Assembly (NCBI RefSeq): GCF_900112255.1
Contig: NZ_FOLE01000004.1
Location: 275,819 to 321,912 of the forward strand
Length of the DNA stretch: 46,094 nucleotides
DNA from: Flexibacter flexilis DSM 6793
GTDB lineage: Bacteria; Bacteroidota; Bacteroidia; Cytophagales; Flexibacteraceae
Direction: 5' to 3'
In this document: one piece after another, positions 40,142-46,094 of the stretch
Layout: each line of letters begins with the position of its first letter
How positions within the stretch are numbered: position 1 is the first letter of the stretch
Position numbers and translations under genes: made by a program
Notes under the pieces: model-generated
Database searches by the model: none
Told to the model about the DNA's origin: nothing
Seen by the model: the letters and a program-made list of their open reading frames with translations, nothing else

Positions 40142-41146
40142 ATGCAAATAACTACACGCCCAAGCCTGCTACACGCGCCAATTATTGGCAATGCTGCTAA
40201 TGTAATTTGTAATAATACAATTGGTAATAATACGGCTGTTTTTCGGGCTAAAAAAAGCCCAAAAACAGCCGTAACAGAAATGTTTAACTTGCTAAAAGCG
40301 CGCATCGCCGAGTATAATTTTACTTGCAAATTATTGCGTCATACAATCAGAGGTACATTTTTAGCGGCCATCAAAAATGTAGTTAATCTTTTTGCGCCTT
40401 CTTATTCGCAATTGCAGGATTATTACGTCGAATTTAGTACGGCCATGTTAGCGGGTGCGATGAATCAGAGCACCGACAGTGCAGCAAGGCACATCAAAAA
40501 AATGTTAGTGTTAGGCTTTTTGCAAGAAACGGACATTGCGCCAACGCATAAGCATTTTGCACGATTCAACACAGTGTATCGTGTGGACTTGACGGCCATC
40601 AATAGCGAGGCCATCGCAAAACTCATAGAGCAGGAAAAGGAAGACGACATCAACCCTAATCTTGGACTACTGAAAAAGCACAGGAAGCCACGCAAGCAGG
40701 TACAGGCCGAGCCAGTGGAAGGAGAGCCAGCGCAGGCAGTTGAAGCAATCGCAGTAGAAGCAACCACAACAGAAGGCCAACAACCCGCCGAACTCGTGGA
40801 AGACGTGGAAGCGGAAGTAGTATTTGTTGAAGCAGGAGACGACGGCGACGGCCAAAGCCTGTACGAGTGCTATATGACAGACGAGGAGGCCGCCCAAAGT
40901 CCATACGTTAGCCCCGCGAAATTTGAGGCATCAAATCTAAGCCCTTGTATTGCCGTTCCTGTGTACTGTGTTATGCCATTCTATGCGAATTTAACACAGC
41001 TTAACCGAAAAATTACCAACATCACTAATCAACTGAAAATCAACGACACTTCTTTTTGCATATACCGCAATTTGCGGCACATATTTAATAGTAACTTTTC
41101 AATAGTAAAAGGTATTACATATAAAAAACTATTTAAAAGTAACTAA
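40142..41146 (+). CDS. Putative replication initiator with winged-helix domain
   Basis: 334 residues. The part about 40-165 is helical with a winged-helix pattern (AGAMNQSTDSAARHIKKMLV helix-turn-helix, GFLQETDIAPTHKHFARFNT wing), like N-terminal domains of phage replisome organisers and plasmid initiators. A charged Glu/Ala-rich linker (about 175-240) leads to a C-terminal part resembling a short DNA-binding tail (LNRKITNITNQLKIN, FNSNFSIVKGITYKKL). A perfect DnaA box lies just 11 bases after the stop. Function is inferred from domain pattern and position; it is not proven. Confidence 0.5.
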   Translation: MQITTRPSLLHAPIIGNAANVICNNTIGNNTAVFRAKKSPKTAVTEMFNLLKARIAEYNFTCKLLRHTIRGTFLAAIKNVVNLFAPSYSQLQDYYVEFSTAMLAGAMNQSTDSAARHIKKMLVLGFLQETDIAPTHKHFARFNTVYRVDLTAINSEAIAKLIEQEKEDDINPNLGLLKKHRKPRKQVQAEPVEGEPAQAVEAIAVEATTTEGQQPAELVEDVEAEVVFVEAGDDGDGQSLYECYMTDEEAAQSPYVSPAKFEASNLSPCIAVPVYCVMPFYANLTQLNRKITNITNQLKINDTSFCIYRNLRHIFNSNFSIVKGITYKKLFKSN

Positions 41147-41156
41147 GCTGTGAATA

Positions 41157-41165
41157 TGTGGATAA
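41157..41165 (-). promoter_or_regulatory. Consensus DnaA box
   Basis: TGTGGATAA is the exact complement of the strong DnaA box TTATCCACA. It lies immediately after the putative initiator gene, followed by tandem TAAAAAACTG repeats at 41179 and 41190, so it may mark the element's replication origin. Confidence 0.5.
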
Positions 41166-41178
41166 GTCCCCGTACTGC

Positions 41179-41199
41179 TAAAAAACTGTTAAAAAACTG
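41179..41199 (+). repeat. Tandem direct repeat TAAAAAACTG
   Basis: Two exact 10-base copies (41179-41188, 41190-41199) one base apart, adjacent to the DnaA box. Possibly iteron-like or part of an AT-rich unwinding element. Confidence 0.4.
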
Positions 41200-41378
41200 A
41201 AATGAAAATTGCCCTTTAACGGCTCAAAGTTTAATATTTTGCAGTGTTATGAATTGAGTTTTGCGACTAAGGACTTTTTTACAAAAAAAAATAACAGGGG
41301 GCGGGGCGCGGCGGCCACAGACAGCAAAAACAATGCGTACGGCGTAATGTTTTATTAAACTCGTCGGTTACAGAGGCC

Positions 41379-41419
41379 AAAGGGCAAATGCGTGTAACGC
41401 TGCAATTATAGCCCTTTTT
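41379..41419 (+). terminator. Two-tier hairpin with T run
   Basis: Outer AAAGGGC/GCCCTTT and inner GCGT/ACGC stems ending in TTTTT, just before the next start. Could terminate the initiator transcript or be an attenuator or antisense RNA stop. Confidence 0.5.
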
Positions 41420-41450
41420 GGTGGTTTCTCCAAATTTTAATTCCAATCCT

Positions 41451-41972
41451 ATGCAAATTTCCGATAAAAAAGCAGGGCGCGTGTTATTGCCGTCCAGCGG
41501 GAGCGATTCCCTTTTTGTAATGCAATTGTATTATAACGAGAATCATTATAAGAGTAAAACGCAAAATATTGCCCGTTTCTGGTCTATGGACTTTGAGGAC
41601 GAAAGAAACGGAACAGTGCAATACGAAACGCTCAACGAGTACAATGGCTATATTAAGTTTATCGAATATATCCAAAAACTCAATGTTTCGGGCAGGCTTT
41701 GGAGAGCTTTTATATACTACAATACAATTTTAGACGGTAGCGGCAAACCCGAACTAATAACAGGCTTTGCAGGTACGAAGCCCAAGAATTTTTTAACGCA
41801 AGCCGAAGCGTACAGCGGCCTGACAATGGAGCAGGTGCAAACGAGCCGCACGATATGCACCGACGCACCAGCCGCCCCGATTGAATTAGATTTTGGTCAA
41901 AAGGCAGTGCAGCCGCCACAGGCAGTCGAGGCCATCACACGCACGATTAATCAATTTCAAAACCATTATTAG
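41451..41972 (+). CDS. Hypothetical protein (173 residues)
   Basis: 173 residues from ATG at 41451, which is 33 bases after an alternative GTG-type start that would run through the terminator. No family. MQISDKKAGRVLLPSSGSDS then FVMQLYYNENHYKSKTQNIA, WRAFIYYNTILDGSGKPEL; an acidic-aromatic soluble protein with mixed alpha/beta character. Follows the origin-like gap and overlaps no gene; the next starts 2 bases after its stop. Confidence 0.55.
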   Translation: MQISDKKAGRVLLPSSGSDSLFVMQLYYNENHYKSKTQNIARFWSMDFEDERNGTVQYETLNEYNGYIKFIEYIQKLNVSGRLWRAFIYYNTILDGSGKPELITGFAGTKPKNFLTQAEAYSGLTMEQVQTSRTICTDAPAAPIELDFGQKAVQPPQAVEAITRTINQFQNHY

Positions 41973-41974
41973 CC

Positions 41975-42277
41975 ATGTGGAATCTTACTGAGCATCAAAA
42001 GCCAAGCACCCGCCAAGATTTGCAGGTGTTAGTATCAATTCGAGATACAATAGAATACGCTACACATTGTACTTATGCAGGCTCTTTTATTAATCAATTC
42101 AAAATTGATTTGTCCGAAATTCCACGCAGTAATAATTTTTCGGCAGACCTGATGTATAAGGCCATCGCACCAAATCAAGACGAATACAGTAATACGGTTG
42201 AAATTTGGAAACTGAAAGCTAACGGAGATTTTAAAACCAAACTATATACGCTTATTTATGCAAAATCCACTAAATAA
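41975..42277 (+). CDS. Hypothetical protein (100 residues)
   Basis: 100 residues: MWNLTEHQKPSTRQDLQVLV, then YAGSFINQFKIDLSEIPRSN and TVEIWKLKANGDFKTKLYTL. Mixed alpha/beta, soluble, no family. Overlaps the next small gene by 20 bases. Confidence 0.5.
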   Translation: MWNLTEHQKPSTRQDLQVLVSIRDTIEYATHCTYAGSFINQFKIDLSEIPRSNNFSADLMYKAIAPNQDEYSNTVEIWKLKANGDFKTKLYTLIYAKSTK

Positions 42278-42383
42278 AATCAATCTACTAAGTATGCAAG
42301 CTGCCTTTTGTTGTGGCTTGTTCTTAGGCGCAAGCATCGCATTTTTTGCAACACTTTTATTTACCGATTATTTCAAATTTTAA
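42258..42383 (+). CDS. Small membrane protein (41 residues)
   Basis: ATG 42258-42260, stop 42381-42383. One membrane span (about 13-36: MQAAFCCGLFLGASIAFFAT) with basic N-terminal and short C-terminal tail FTDYFKF. Phage and plasmid elements often encode such holin-like or accessory peptides, but function is unknown. Confidence 0.45.
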   Translation: MQNPLNKINLLSMQAAFCCGLFLGASIAFFATLLFTDYFKF

Positions 42384-42392
42384 TTCTTTTTT

Positions 42393-43016
42393 ATGCAAAA
42401 TCAAATAGTAACAGACGTCTACGAAAACGCACCAACCGCCGCACAAGGTGTGGCTGTTTTGAATAAAATCATCCCTGTATTGCGTGCTTTTCAAAAAAAA
42501 ACGCAAAAGGATATTGATACTCATTTTGAGTATTTTACGCATAGCGATATTGCTAAAAATTGGAAAGGAGACGTAATGTATATATCGGAAAAATTTCGTC
42601 AAAACAAAAAAGAAATAGCTAATTTTTATTGTAATTTGGATTATGGTAATCAAGTTAATTTCTTTCGTATGTTGAACTTACCATTATCCGAACCCTTGCA
42701 AGATATATCCGAATGGAACGAAGACCCCGAACTTGGAAAGGTGTTTGCCTTTTACGATGAAAACGCAAAGCAGCCGTACAAATACAGGCCAATAGAAACG
42801 GTTTTGTTACATAAGTTTTGCCTCTTTTCGCTCAATCATAGTAGCGTTTCTTCTTTGTATCATTTAAGTTCCGTACACAAGGATTTAGGCTACGAAAAAC
42901 CTTGTATTAATTTCAAAGGTTGGGCGGATTATTGGATATGGCTACAAAAAAACGAATGCACAGCCGCGACAGGCGCACAGGAAGAATTTGTTCATTACTT
43001 AATTAATTATAAATAA
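42393..43016 (+). CDS. Hypothetical protein (207 residues)
   Basis: 207 residues, helix-rich and soluble. MQNQIVTDVYENAPTAAQGV then ITPVLRAF-type repeats of charged helices (KKTQKDIDTHFEYFTHSDIA) and a Trp-rich part near the end (GWADYWIWLQKNE). Not assigned to any family. It opens a second packed group with the nuclease-like gene 5 bases further on. Confidence 0.55.
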   Translation: MQNQIVTDVYENAPTAAQGVAVLNKIIPVLRAFQKKTQKDIDTHFEYFTHSDIAKNWKGDVMYISEKFRQNKKEIANFYCNLDYGNQVNFFRMLNLPLSEPLQDISEWNEDPELGKVFAFYDENAKQPYKYRPIETVLLHKFCLFSLNHSSVSSLYHLSSVHKDLGYEKPCINFKGWADYWIWLQKNECTAATGAQEEFVHYLINYK

Positions 43017-43021
43017 AACCC

Positions 43022-43561
43022 ATGACAGCAAAAGACGTATTGGACAGGCTTAACAGTAATGATTTTTGGATAAAACAGATAAGCAAAGACCGCTTTCCTT
43101 TTATCTCAAAAATGGCAACACCGCCAGCCTTTTCTTTGTACAAAGAGGTAACGGTAAGAATTGATACCGATGAAATTACGCGGTTTGGAAAACCTAAACC
43201 GCAACGAAGGCGGTTTGATGCAATTGCACTTGTGAAGCCTCATTATAAGGCTTACGGAGACGAATTATTTACAATTGGAATCGAAATAAAAGTAAGCAAA
43301 TCCGATTTAACCAGCGATATTAAATATACTGATTATATCGGTTACGCCAATTATAATTTCTTTGCCGTGCCTACTGCTTTAGTTTCAGCTGCACGCGAAA
43401 AATTAAAGAACACAAAAGAGTTTGGTATTATCAATATTGATTTCAATGAAATTGTTAAAATGCCTGAATTTCAAAATGTAGCAGTTTCCAATTCAGAGGC
43501 TTTATTTCGTGAAATTATTTTCAACAAAATTATAAAATCATGTACACACCCGAAGAATTAA
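43022..43561 (+). CDS. PD-(D/E)XK nuclease-like protein
   Basis: 179 residues. RRRFDAIALV (Asp66) followed by GIEIKVSKSDL with Glu88 and Lys90 is the D...E-x-K signature of the PD-(D/E)XK fold, and YANYNFFAVP is the following strand typical of MmcB/DUF3883-type nuclease domains. The active site residues are all present. Nearby is a DNA methyltransferase, so a restriction or DNA-repair role is plausible but not shown. Overlaps the next gene by 22 bases. Confidence 0.65.
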   Translation: MTAKDVLDRLNSNDFWIKQISKDRFPFISKMATPPAFSLYKEVTVRIDTDEITRFGKPKPQRRRFDAIALVKPHYKAYGDELFTIGIEIKVSKSDLTSDIKYTDYIGYANYNFFAVPTALVSAAREKLKNTKEFGIINIDFNEIVKMPEFQNVAVSNSEALFREIIFNKIIKSCTHPKN

Positions 43562-43836
43562 ATTTCCTTTCAAAGGAAAGAAGCAACCAGCAAATAACAG
43601 GTTGTTTGACATGTGAGTACGGACACAGTCAATGTACTTGCAGCCAATACGACGAAGAAGAAGACGACGAGGAGGAACCGTGTACAACATGGTATCTTTT
43701 AGAGCTCACAAACGACGACGGTTCAAGGACAAAAGAATCTTTAATTATTGTTGTGGGTACGTTTGAGGAATGCGAAAGTAAATTTAATCCAGGCGAAAAT
43801 ACGATTCTTTCGGAATCTGAATTTAAGTATTTGTAA
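43540..43836 (+). CDS. Acidic, cysteine-containing small protein
   Basis: 98 residues. CLTCEYGHSQCTCSQY (about 22-37) has four cysteines and one histidine close together, a possible zinc-binding knuckle, followed by a strongly acidic run (EEEDDEEEP) and a soluble mixed domain ending EFKYL. No family recognised. Overlaps the nuclease-like gene by 22 bases; the acidic run could mimic DNA (anti-restriction-like), which is speculation. Confidence 0.5.
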   Translation: MYTPEELNFLSKERSNQQITGCLTCEYGHSQCTCSQYDEEEDDEEEPCTTWYLLELTNDDGSRTKESLIIVVGTFEECESKFNPGENTILSESEFKYL

Positions 43837-43840
43837 CCAC

Positions 43841-43872
43841 AAAAAAAGCACCCGTAACAGGGTGTTTTTTTT
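43841..43872 (+). terminator. Intrinsic terminator
   Basis: AAAAGCACCC and GGGTGTTTTTTTT around GTAACA; a clean stem of about 9 bp with a strong T run directly after the 43540 gene. Confidence 0.9.
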
Positions 43873-43885
43873 AACCTTACAGGAA

Positions 43886-44011
43886 ATGAAAAACAATAAT
43901 ATATACAGGACAGCCGAAGAAATGGCAAACGCTTTTCGGCAGCGAAGGAGAGCCGCGCCAACAGGCTATCCTAATGGACTGCATGGACTATATGCGAGCA
44001 TTGCCCGATAA
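43886..44011 (+). CDS. Short frame overlapping the methyltransferase start
   Basis: 41 residues (MKNNNIYRTAEEMANAF then a basic stretch). It overlaps the start of the DNA methyltransferase by 38 bases in another frame. The methyltransferase frame itself stays open upstream of its ATG to about 43890, with no ATG. So this is either a coupled leader peptide or the true N-terminus joined by a +1 shift near the T4 run at 43933-43936. Confidence 0.3.
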   Translation: MKNNNIYRTAEEMANAFRQRRRAAPTGYPNGLHGLYASIAR

Positions 44012-44642
44012 GGCTTTTGATTTGGCCGTTTGCGACCCGCCTTATTTTTCAGGGCCAGAAGAACGCGGGTTTTATGGCAATGAATATTCTAAAGACGGGA
44101 TTAAACGAATAGATTACCCTGTTACTAATACGTGGCAAGTACCACAGGAAGAATATTTTAGGGAATTGTTCCGCGTATCGGAACATCAGATTATTTGGGG
44201 TTGTAACTACTATGATTATAAGTTTGGTTCGGGTAGGATAATTTGGGATAAAGTTAATTACAATAGTAGTTATTCTGATTGTGAAATTGCCTATTGCAGC
44301 CTTCACGATTCTGTTAGACTGTTTCGGTATATGTGGAACGGCATGATGCAAGGCAAAAGTATTACAGAAGGTCATATAGCACAGGGGAATAAAAAGCTCA
44401 ATGAGAAGCGAATACACCCGACCCAAAAGCCAGTCAATTTATATAAGTGGGTTTTTAGTAAGTATGCCAAAACAGGATACAAAATCCTTGATACGCACTT
44501 AGGAAGTGGAAGCTCCAGAATTGCAGCCTATGATTTGGATTTTAAATTTGTTGGTGTTGAATTAGACTACACACATTACAGGAATCAACAAACCCGATTT
44601 GCCCAGCATACAGCCCAATACCCTATCCGATTTGCCAGCTAA
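43974..44642 (+). CDS. Beta-class DNA methyltransferase
   Basis: 222 residues from ATG 43974. Motif IV DPPY at residues 21-24 precedes motif I ILDTHLGSGSSRIAA (about 171-185), the beta-class order, and HPTQKP (148-153) is the typical motif X-like block. It methylates adenine N6 or cytosine N4 in a specific DNA sequence. The MTase is short and its target recognition region (about 30-145) fits a phage or orphan MTase. Nearby PD-(D/E)XK-like gene might be its restriction partner, but there is a terminator between them. Start is uncertain because the frame is open upstream. Confidence 0.85.
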   Translation: MDCMDYMRALPDKAFDLAVCDPPYFSGPEERGFYGNEYSKDGIKRIDYPVTNTWQVPQEEYFRELFRVSEHQIIWGCNYYDYKFGSGRIIWDKVNYNSSYSDCEIAYCSLHDSVRLFRYMWNGMMQGKSITEGHIAQGNKKLNEKRIHPTQKPVNLYKWVFSKYAKTGYKILDTHLGSGSSRIAAYDLDFKFVGVELDYTHYRNQQTRFAQHTAQYPIRFAS

Positions 44643-44652
44643 GGCACTAAAC

Positions 44653-44681
44653 AAAAAAGCCCCAAAAACGGGGCTTTTTTT
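44653..44681. terminator. Bidirectional terminator
   Basis: AAAAAAGCCCC and GGGGCTTTTTT arms with a 5-base loop separate the methyltransferase (plus) from the convergent HTH gene (minus); T runs on both sides. Confidence 0.93.
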
Positions 44682-44856
44682 ATGCTACAAACTCTCCGAG
44701 TTCGTCCACTATATCTTTTACTTGCTTTGGCGTGAATAGTTTTTTACGACCAATGTTTACGATGTGCTTTATTCGCTTGTTAAGTGTCTTCACGGTTATT
44801 TGATAGGCGTTTGCTACCTGACCTTTGGACATGGTCTTGAATTGGGTACGGTTCAT
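44680..44856 (-). CDS. Small HTH DNA-binding protein
   Basis: 58 residues from ATG at 44854-44856; a longer frame to 45006 would read basic low-complexity residues through the AAACGG repeat array and is not credible. MSKGQVANAYQITVKTLNKR then a second helix and PKQVKDIVDELGEF: a helix-turn-helix of excisionase or Mor-like size. It faces a repeat array (44879-44947) that could be its binding site. Confidence 0.55.
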   Translation of the reverse strand: MNRTQFKTMSKGQVANAYQITVKTLNKRIKHIVNIGRKKLFTPKQVKDIVDELGEFVA

Positions 44857-44878
44857 AATTTTTGTTAGGTAAATCTTT

Positions 44879-44947
44879 AAACGGAAAAAAACGGAACGAA
44901 ACGGAAAAAAACGGCACAAAAGCGAACGAAACCGACCGAAACGGAAA
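44879..44947. repeat. AAACGGAA repeat array (iteron-like)
   Basis: The 16-base unit AAACGGAAAAAAACGG occurs twice exactly (44879-44894, 44899-44914), period 20, followed by degenerate units GAACGAAACCGACCGAAACG. It lies in the 196-base space between the small HTH gene and the LEA14-like gene. The layout is that of iterons or operator arrays recognised by a multimeric DNA-binding protein. Confidence 0.6.
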
Positions 44948-45052
44948 GTGTTATTTTTTCGTAAAATACATTTGTGTCCACAAAGCACGACAAAACAAAG
45001 ATACAAGTTTCACTTAAAAAAAGCATTCACAATATGAAAAATAATTAAGACA

Positions 45053-45571
45053 ATGGCAAAAGATATTGTCGGTAAAATATTAGGGCTTGGATTGATAATA
45101 GCCTTATTAATGGCAGTTTGGGAATACCTGCAAAAAGCATTTCGCGCCGACCAATTAAAGCCGCTTATTTCGAGTTTTTCGGTGGGTAAATTAGGGTTTT
45201 CATCAATCCAAAGTTTGCCACTAAAAGTAGTAATGGCTATTTCTAATTTCTCCCCTACTTTATATAATTTACAACAAATTCAAGTAGAGATTTATGATAA
45301 AGACGGGACTAAATTATTAGCAAGCCAAGATGTACCACTTACGCAAGGCGTTAGCTTGCAACCAAATGCTCAAACATTAATACCTGAGCTAAATTTTAGC
45401 GTATCTAACGCCAATGTGGTACAATATCTATTTTCGGGAGATAAGATAAAAGCAGCCGAAACCATGCTAAAATTAGCGGTAGGAGAAAAGGCAGGTTTGA
45501 CGCTAAGGGTAAAAGGATTTATCAGAGCCGAAGGCCTTAAAATACCACTAAACGAGGAGGTTAGTATATGA
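45053..45571 (+). CDS. Membrane-anchored LEA14-like protein
   Basis: 172 residues. One N-terminal transmembrane span (about 8-24: KILGLGLIIALLMAVWEYL) followed by a basic linker and a beta-rich LEA14/WHy-like domain (about 45-172: LPLKVVMAISNFSPTLYNLQ, YDKDGTKLLASQDVPLTQGV, ending EGLKIPLNEEV). LEA14-like domains are beta-sandwiches with unclear bacterial roles. Its stop overlaps the next start (ATGA), coupling it to a transglutaminase-like gene. In this element it may be a virion or conjugation surface component, which is inference. Confidence 0.65.
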   Translation: MAKDIVGKILGLGLIIALLMAVWEYLQKAFRADQLKPLISSFSVGKLGFSSIQSLPLKVVMAISNFSPTLYNLQQIQVEIYDKDGTKLLASQDVPLTQGVSLQPNAQTLIPELNFSVSNANVVQYLFSGDKIKAAETMLKLAVGEKAGLTLRVKGFIRAEGLKIPLNEEVSI

Positions 45572-46094
45572 CAAATGTAACTAACAATCCTTCAAAAGTG
45601 AGTAAACCTTCAGGTTTGGCCATCAAATTAAGCGATAGAGCAGACGCAGGGCAAACAGTAGGATTTTTGTTTGAGGACATTGAAAAAAACGCCGAACAAT
45701 TGCGGCCATTATTGGCCAATGTAGCGGTTTACGATGCAAACGGAATTTTGCTTTTAGATAAAACTTTGCGCAAAATTTGGAACTTTTGTAGGCGAGAAAT
45801 CAAATATAAATTTGACCCAAAAAACCAAGAGGTTATTTATTCGCCGCGCCGAATTTGGGAACAGAAATTTGGTGATTGTGATGACCAAACGAAGTTTTTA
45901 CTTTGCTTTTTATTTATGCTCAAAATTCCGTTTAAAATTCGGATTGTAGGCTACAATAAAAACAGAGGATTTGCGCACGTTTTCCCCGTTTCGTGGCTTG
46001 AAAATGGCAAAGAAATTATCTTGGATTATGTACCCGAATGCCAATATTTTGGCCACACGCCACCCTATTTATTTTACAAAGACTTTCACAAAAA
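45568..46094 (+). CDS. Transglutaminase-like protein, N-terminal part (right edge)
   Basis: About 175 residues before the frame runs off the window. FGDCDDQTKFLLCFLFMLKI contains Cys104 in the GDCDD motif, NRGFAHVFPV has His137 and EIILDYVPE has Asp153, a complete Cys-His-Asp triad of the transglutaminase-like (papain-like) fold. N-terminal region is soluble with no signal. Enzymes of this fold act as proteases or peptide ligases and, in phage, as tail or lysis proteins. Coupled to the LEA14-like gene by a 4-base overlap. Confidence 0.72.
   Translation, partial: MTNVTNNPSKVSKPSGLAIKLSDRADAGQTVGFLFEDIEKNAEQLRPLLANVAVYDANGILLLDKTLRKIWNFCRREIKYKFDPKNQEVIYSPRRIWEQKFGDCDDQTKFLLCFLFMLKIPFKIRIVGYNKNRGFAHVFPVSWLENGKEIILDYVPECQYFGHTPPYLFYKDFHK

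Larger units (their letters stand above)
41147..41450. other. Intergenic region with origin-like features
   Basis: 304 bases without a gene. Contents: the DnaA box, two tandem 10-base repeats TAAAAAACTG, an AT-rich stretch, a short GC-rich patch (41296-41317, rich in GGGGCGGGGCGCG), and a two-tier hairpin at 41379-41419. It has the content of a small replication origin or of a complex regulatory leader. Confidence 0.5.

Noticed and set aside
41296-41317. GC-rich patch (GGGGCGGGGCGCGGCGG) as a promoter or G-quadruplex origin element
   Set aside because: It is short, has no consistent G-tract spacing and no supporting features.
43748-43885. Longer frame from 43748 leading into the 41-residue frame
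   Set aside because: It would run through the strong terminator at 43841-43872 and the preceding gene in another frame; the ATG at 43886 is the credible start.
44879-44947. AAACGG array as a CRISPR array
   Set aside because: Spacing is only 4 bases and units are 16 bases; there are no spacers and no cas genes, so iteron or operator is the better reading.

Overview
The window looks like a chromosome segment of a Bacteroidota, probably Cytophagales-like (the rank is inferred, not proven). The pointers are a TonB receptor with an N-terminal carboxypeptidase-regulatory-like domain, a short MenE, a DUF4476 protein, a BrxA/B bacilliredoxin, many small lipoproteins, near absence of Shine-Dalgarno sequences and promoters of the TTTG/TAnnTTTG type. 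Most genes lie on the minus strand.

Layout. (1) 1-15.5 kb, core-like: the start of a DegT-type sugar aminotransferase and a sugar nucleotidyltransferase, a methyltransferase, tRNA-Asp, a TonB receptor, a PAS-LuxR regulator, MenE, an RmlD-like reductase / cyclophilin / SirB1-like run, alanine dehydrogenase and a DUF255 thioredoxin-like protein. (2) 15.7-23.7 kb, an AT-rich accessory block: an ABC-2 exporter, an HD phosphohydrolase-like protein, a tight three-gene cluster of two related AlkB-like 2OG-Fe(II) dioxygenases plus a compact endonuclease V, a frameshifted gene remnant, an attC-like folded repeat, a retropepsin-like protein without catalytic aspartates, a REP pair and a small membrane protein. 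(3) 23.8-36.5 kb, core-like: acetyl-CoA synthetase, bacilliredoxin, a DUF59 Fe-S assembly protein, threonylcarbamoyl-AMP synthase, several envelope proteins, a Gly/Asn-rich DUF4476 protein and an operon of TPR protein, glycosyltransferase, hotdog thioesterase and LuxE-like acyl-activating protein. (4) 36.6 kb to the end, an integrated element running off the right edge: a divergent Cro/CI-type regulator, about 18 short packed plus-strand genes, a probable replication initiator followed by a perfect DnaA box, a PD-(D/E)XK-like protein, a beta-class DNA methyltransferase, a small HTH protein, an array of AAACGGAA repeats, and a membrane-anchored LEA14-like protein coupled to a transglutaminase-like protein. 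No integrase, terminase or capsid gene is visible, so prophage, satellite or conjugative element remain open.

The best candidate for an undescribed system is 18301-20852. Two adjacent AlkB-fold paralogues share a second-shell arrangement and a C-terminal motif and are followed by an endonuclease V that keeps its catalytic residues. The arrangement suggests concerted nucleic-acid modification and cleavage, or a DNA/RNA damage or defence pathway. The second most interesting part is the element at 36.6-46.1 kb with its origin-like and iteron-like sequences.
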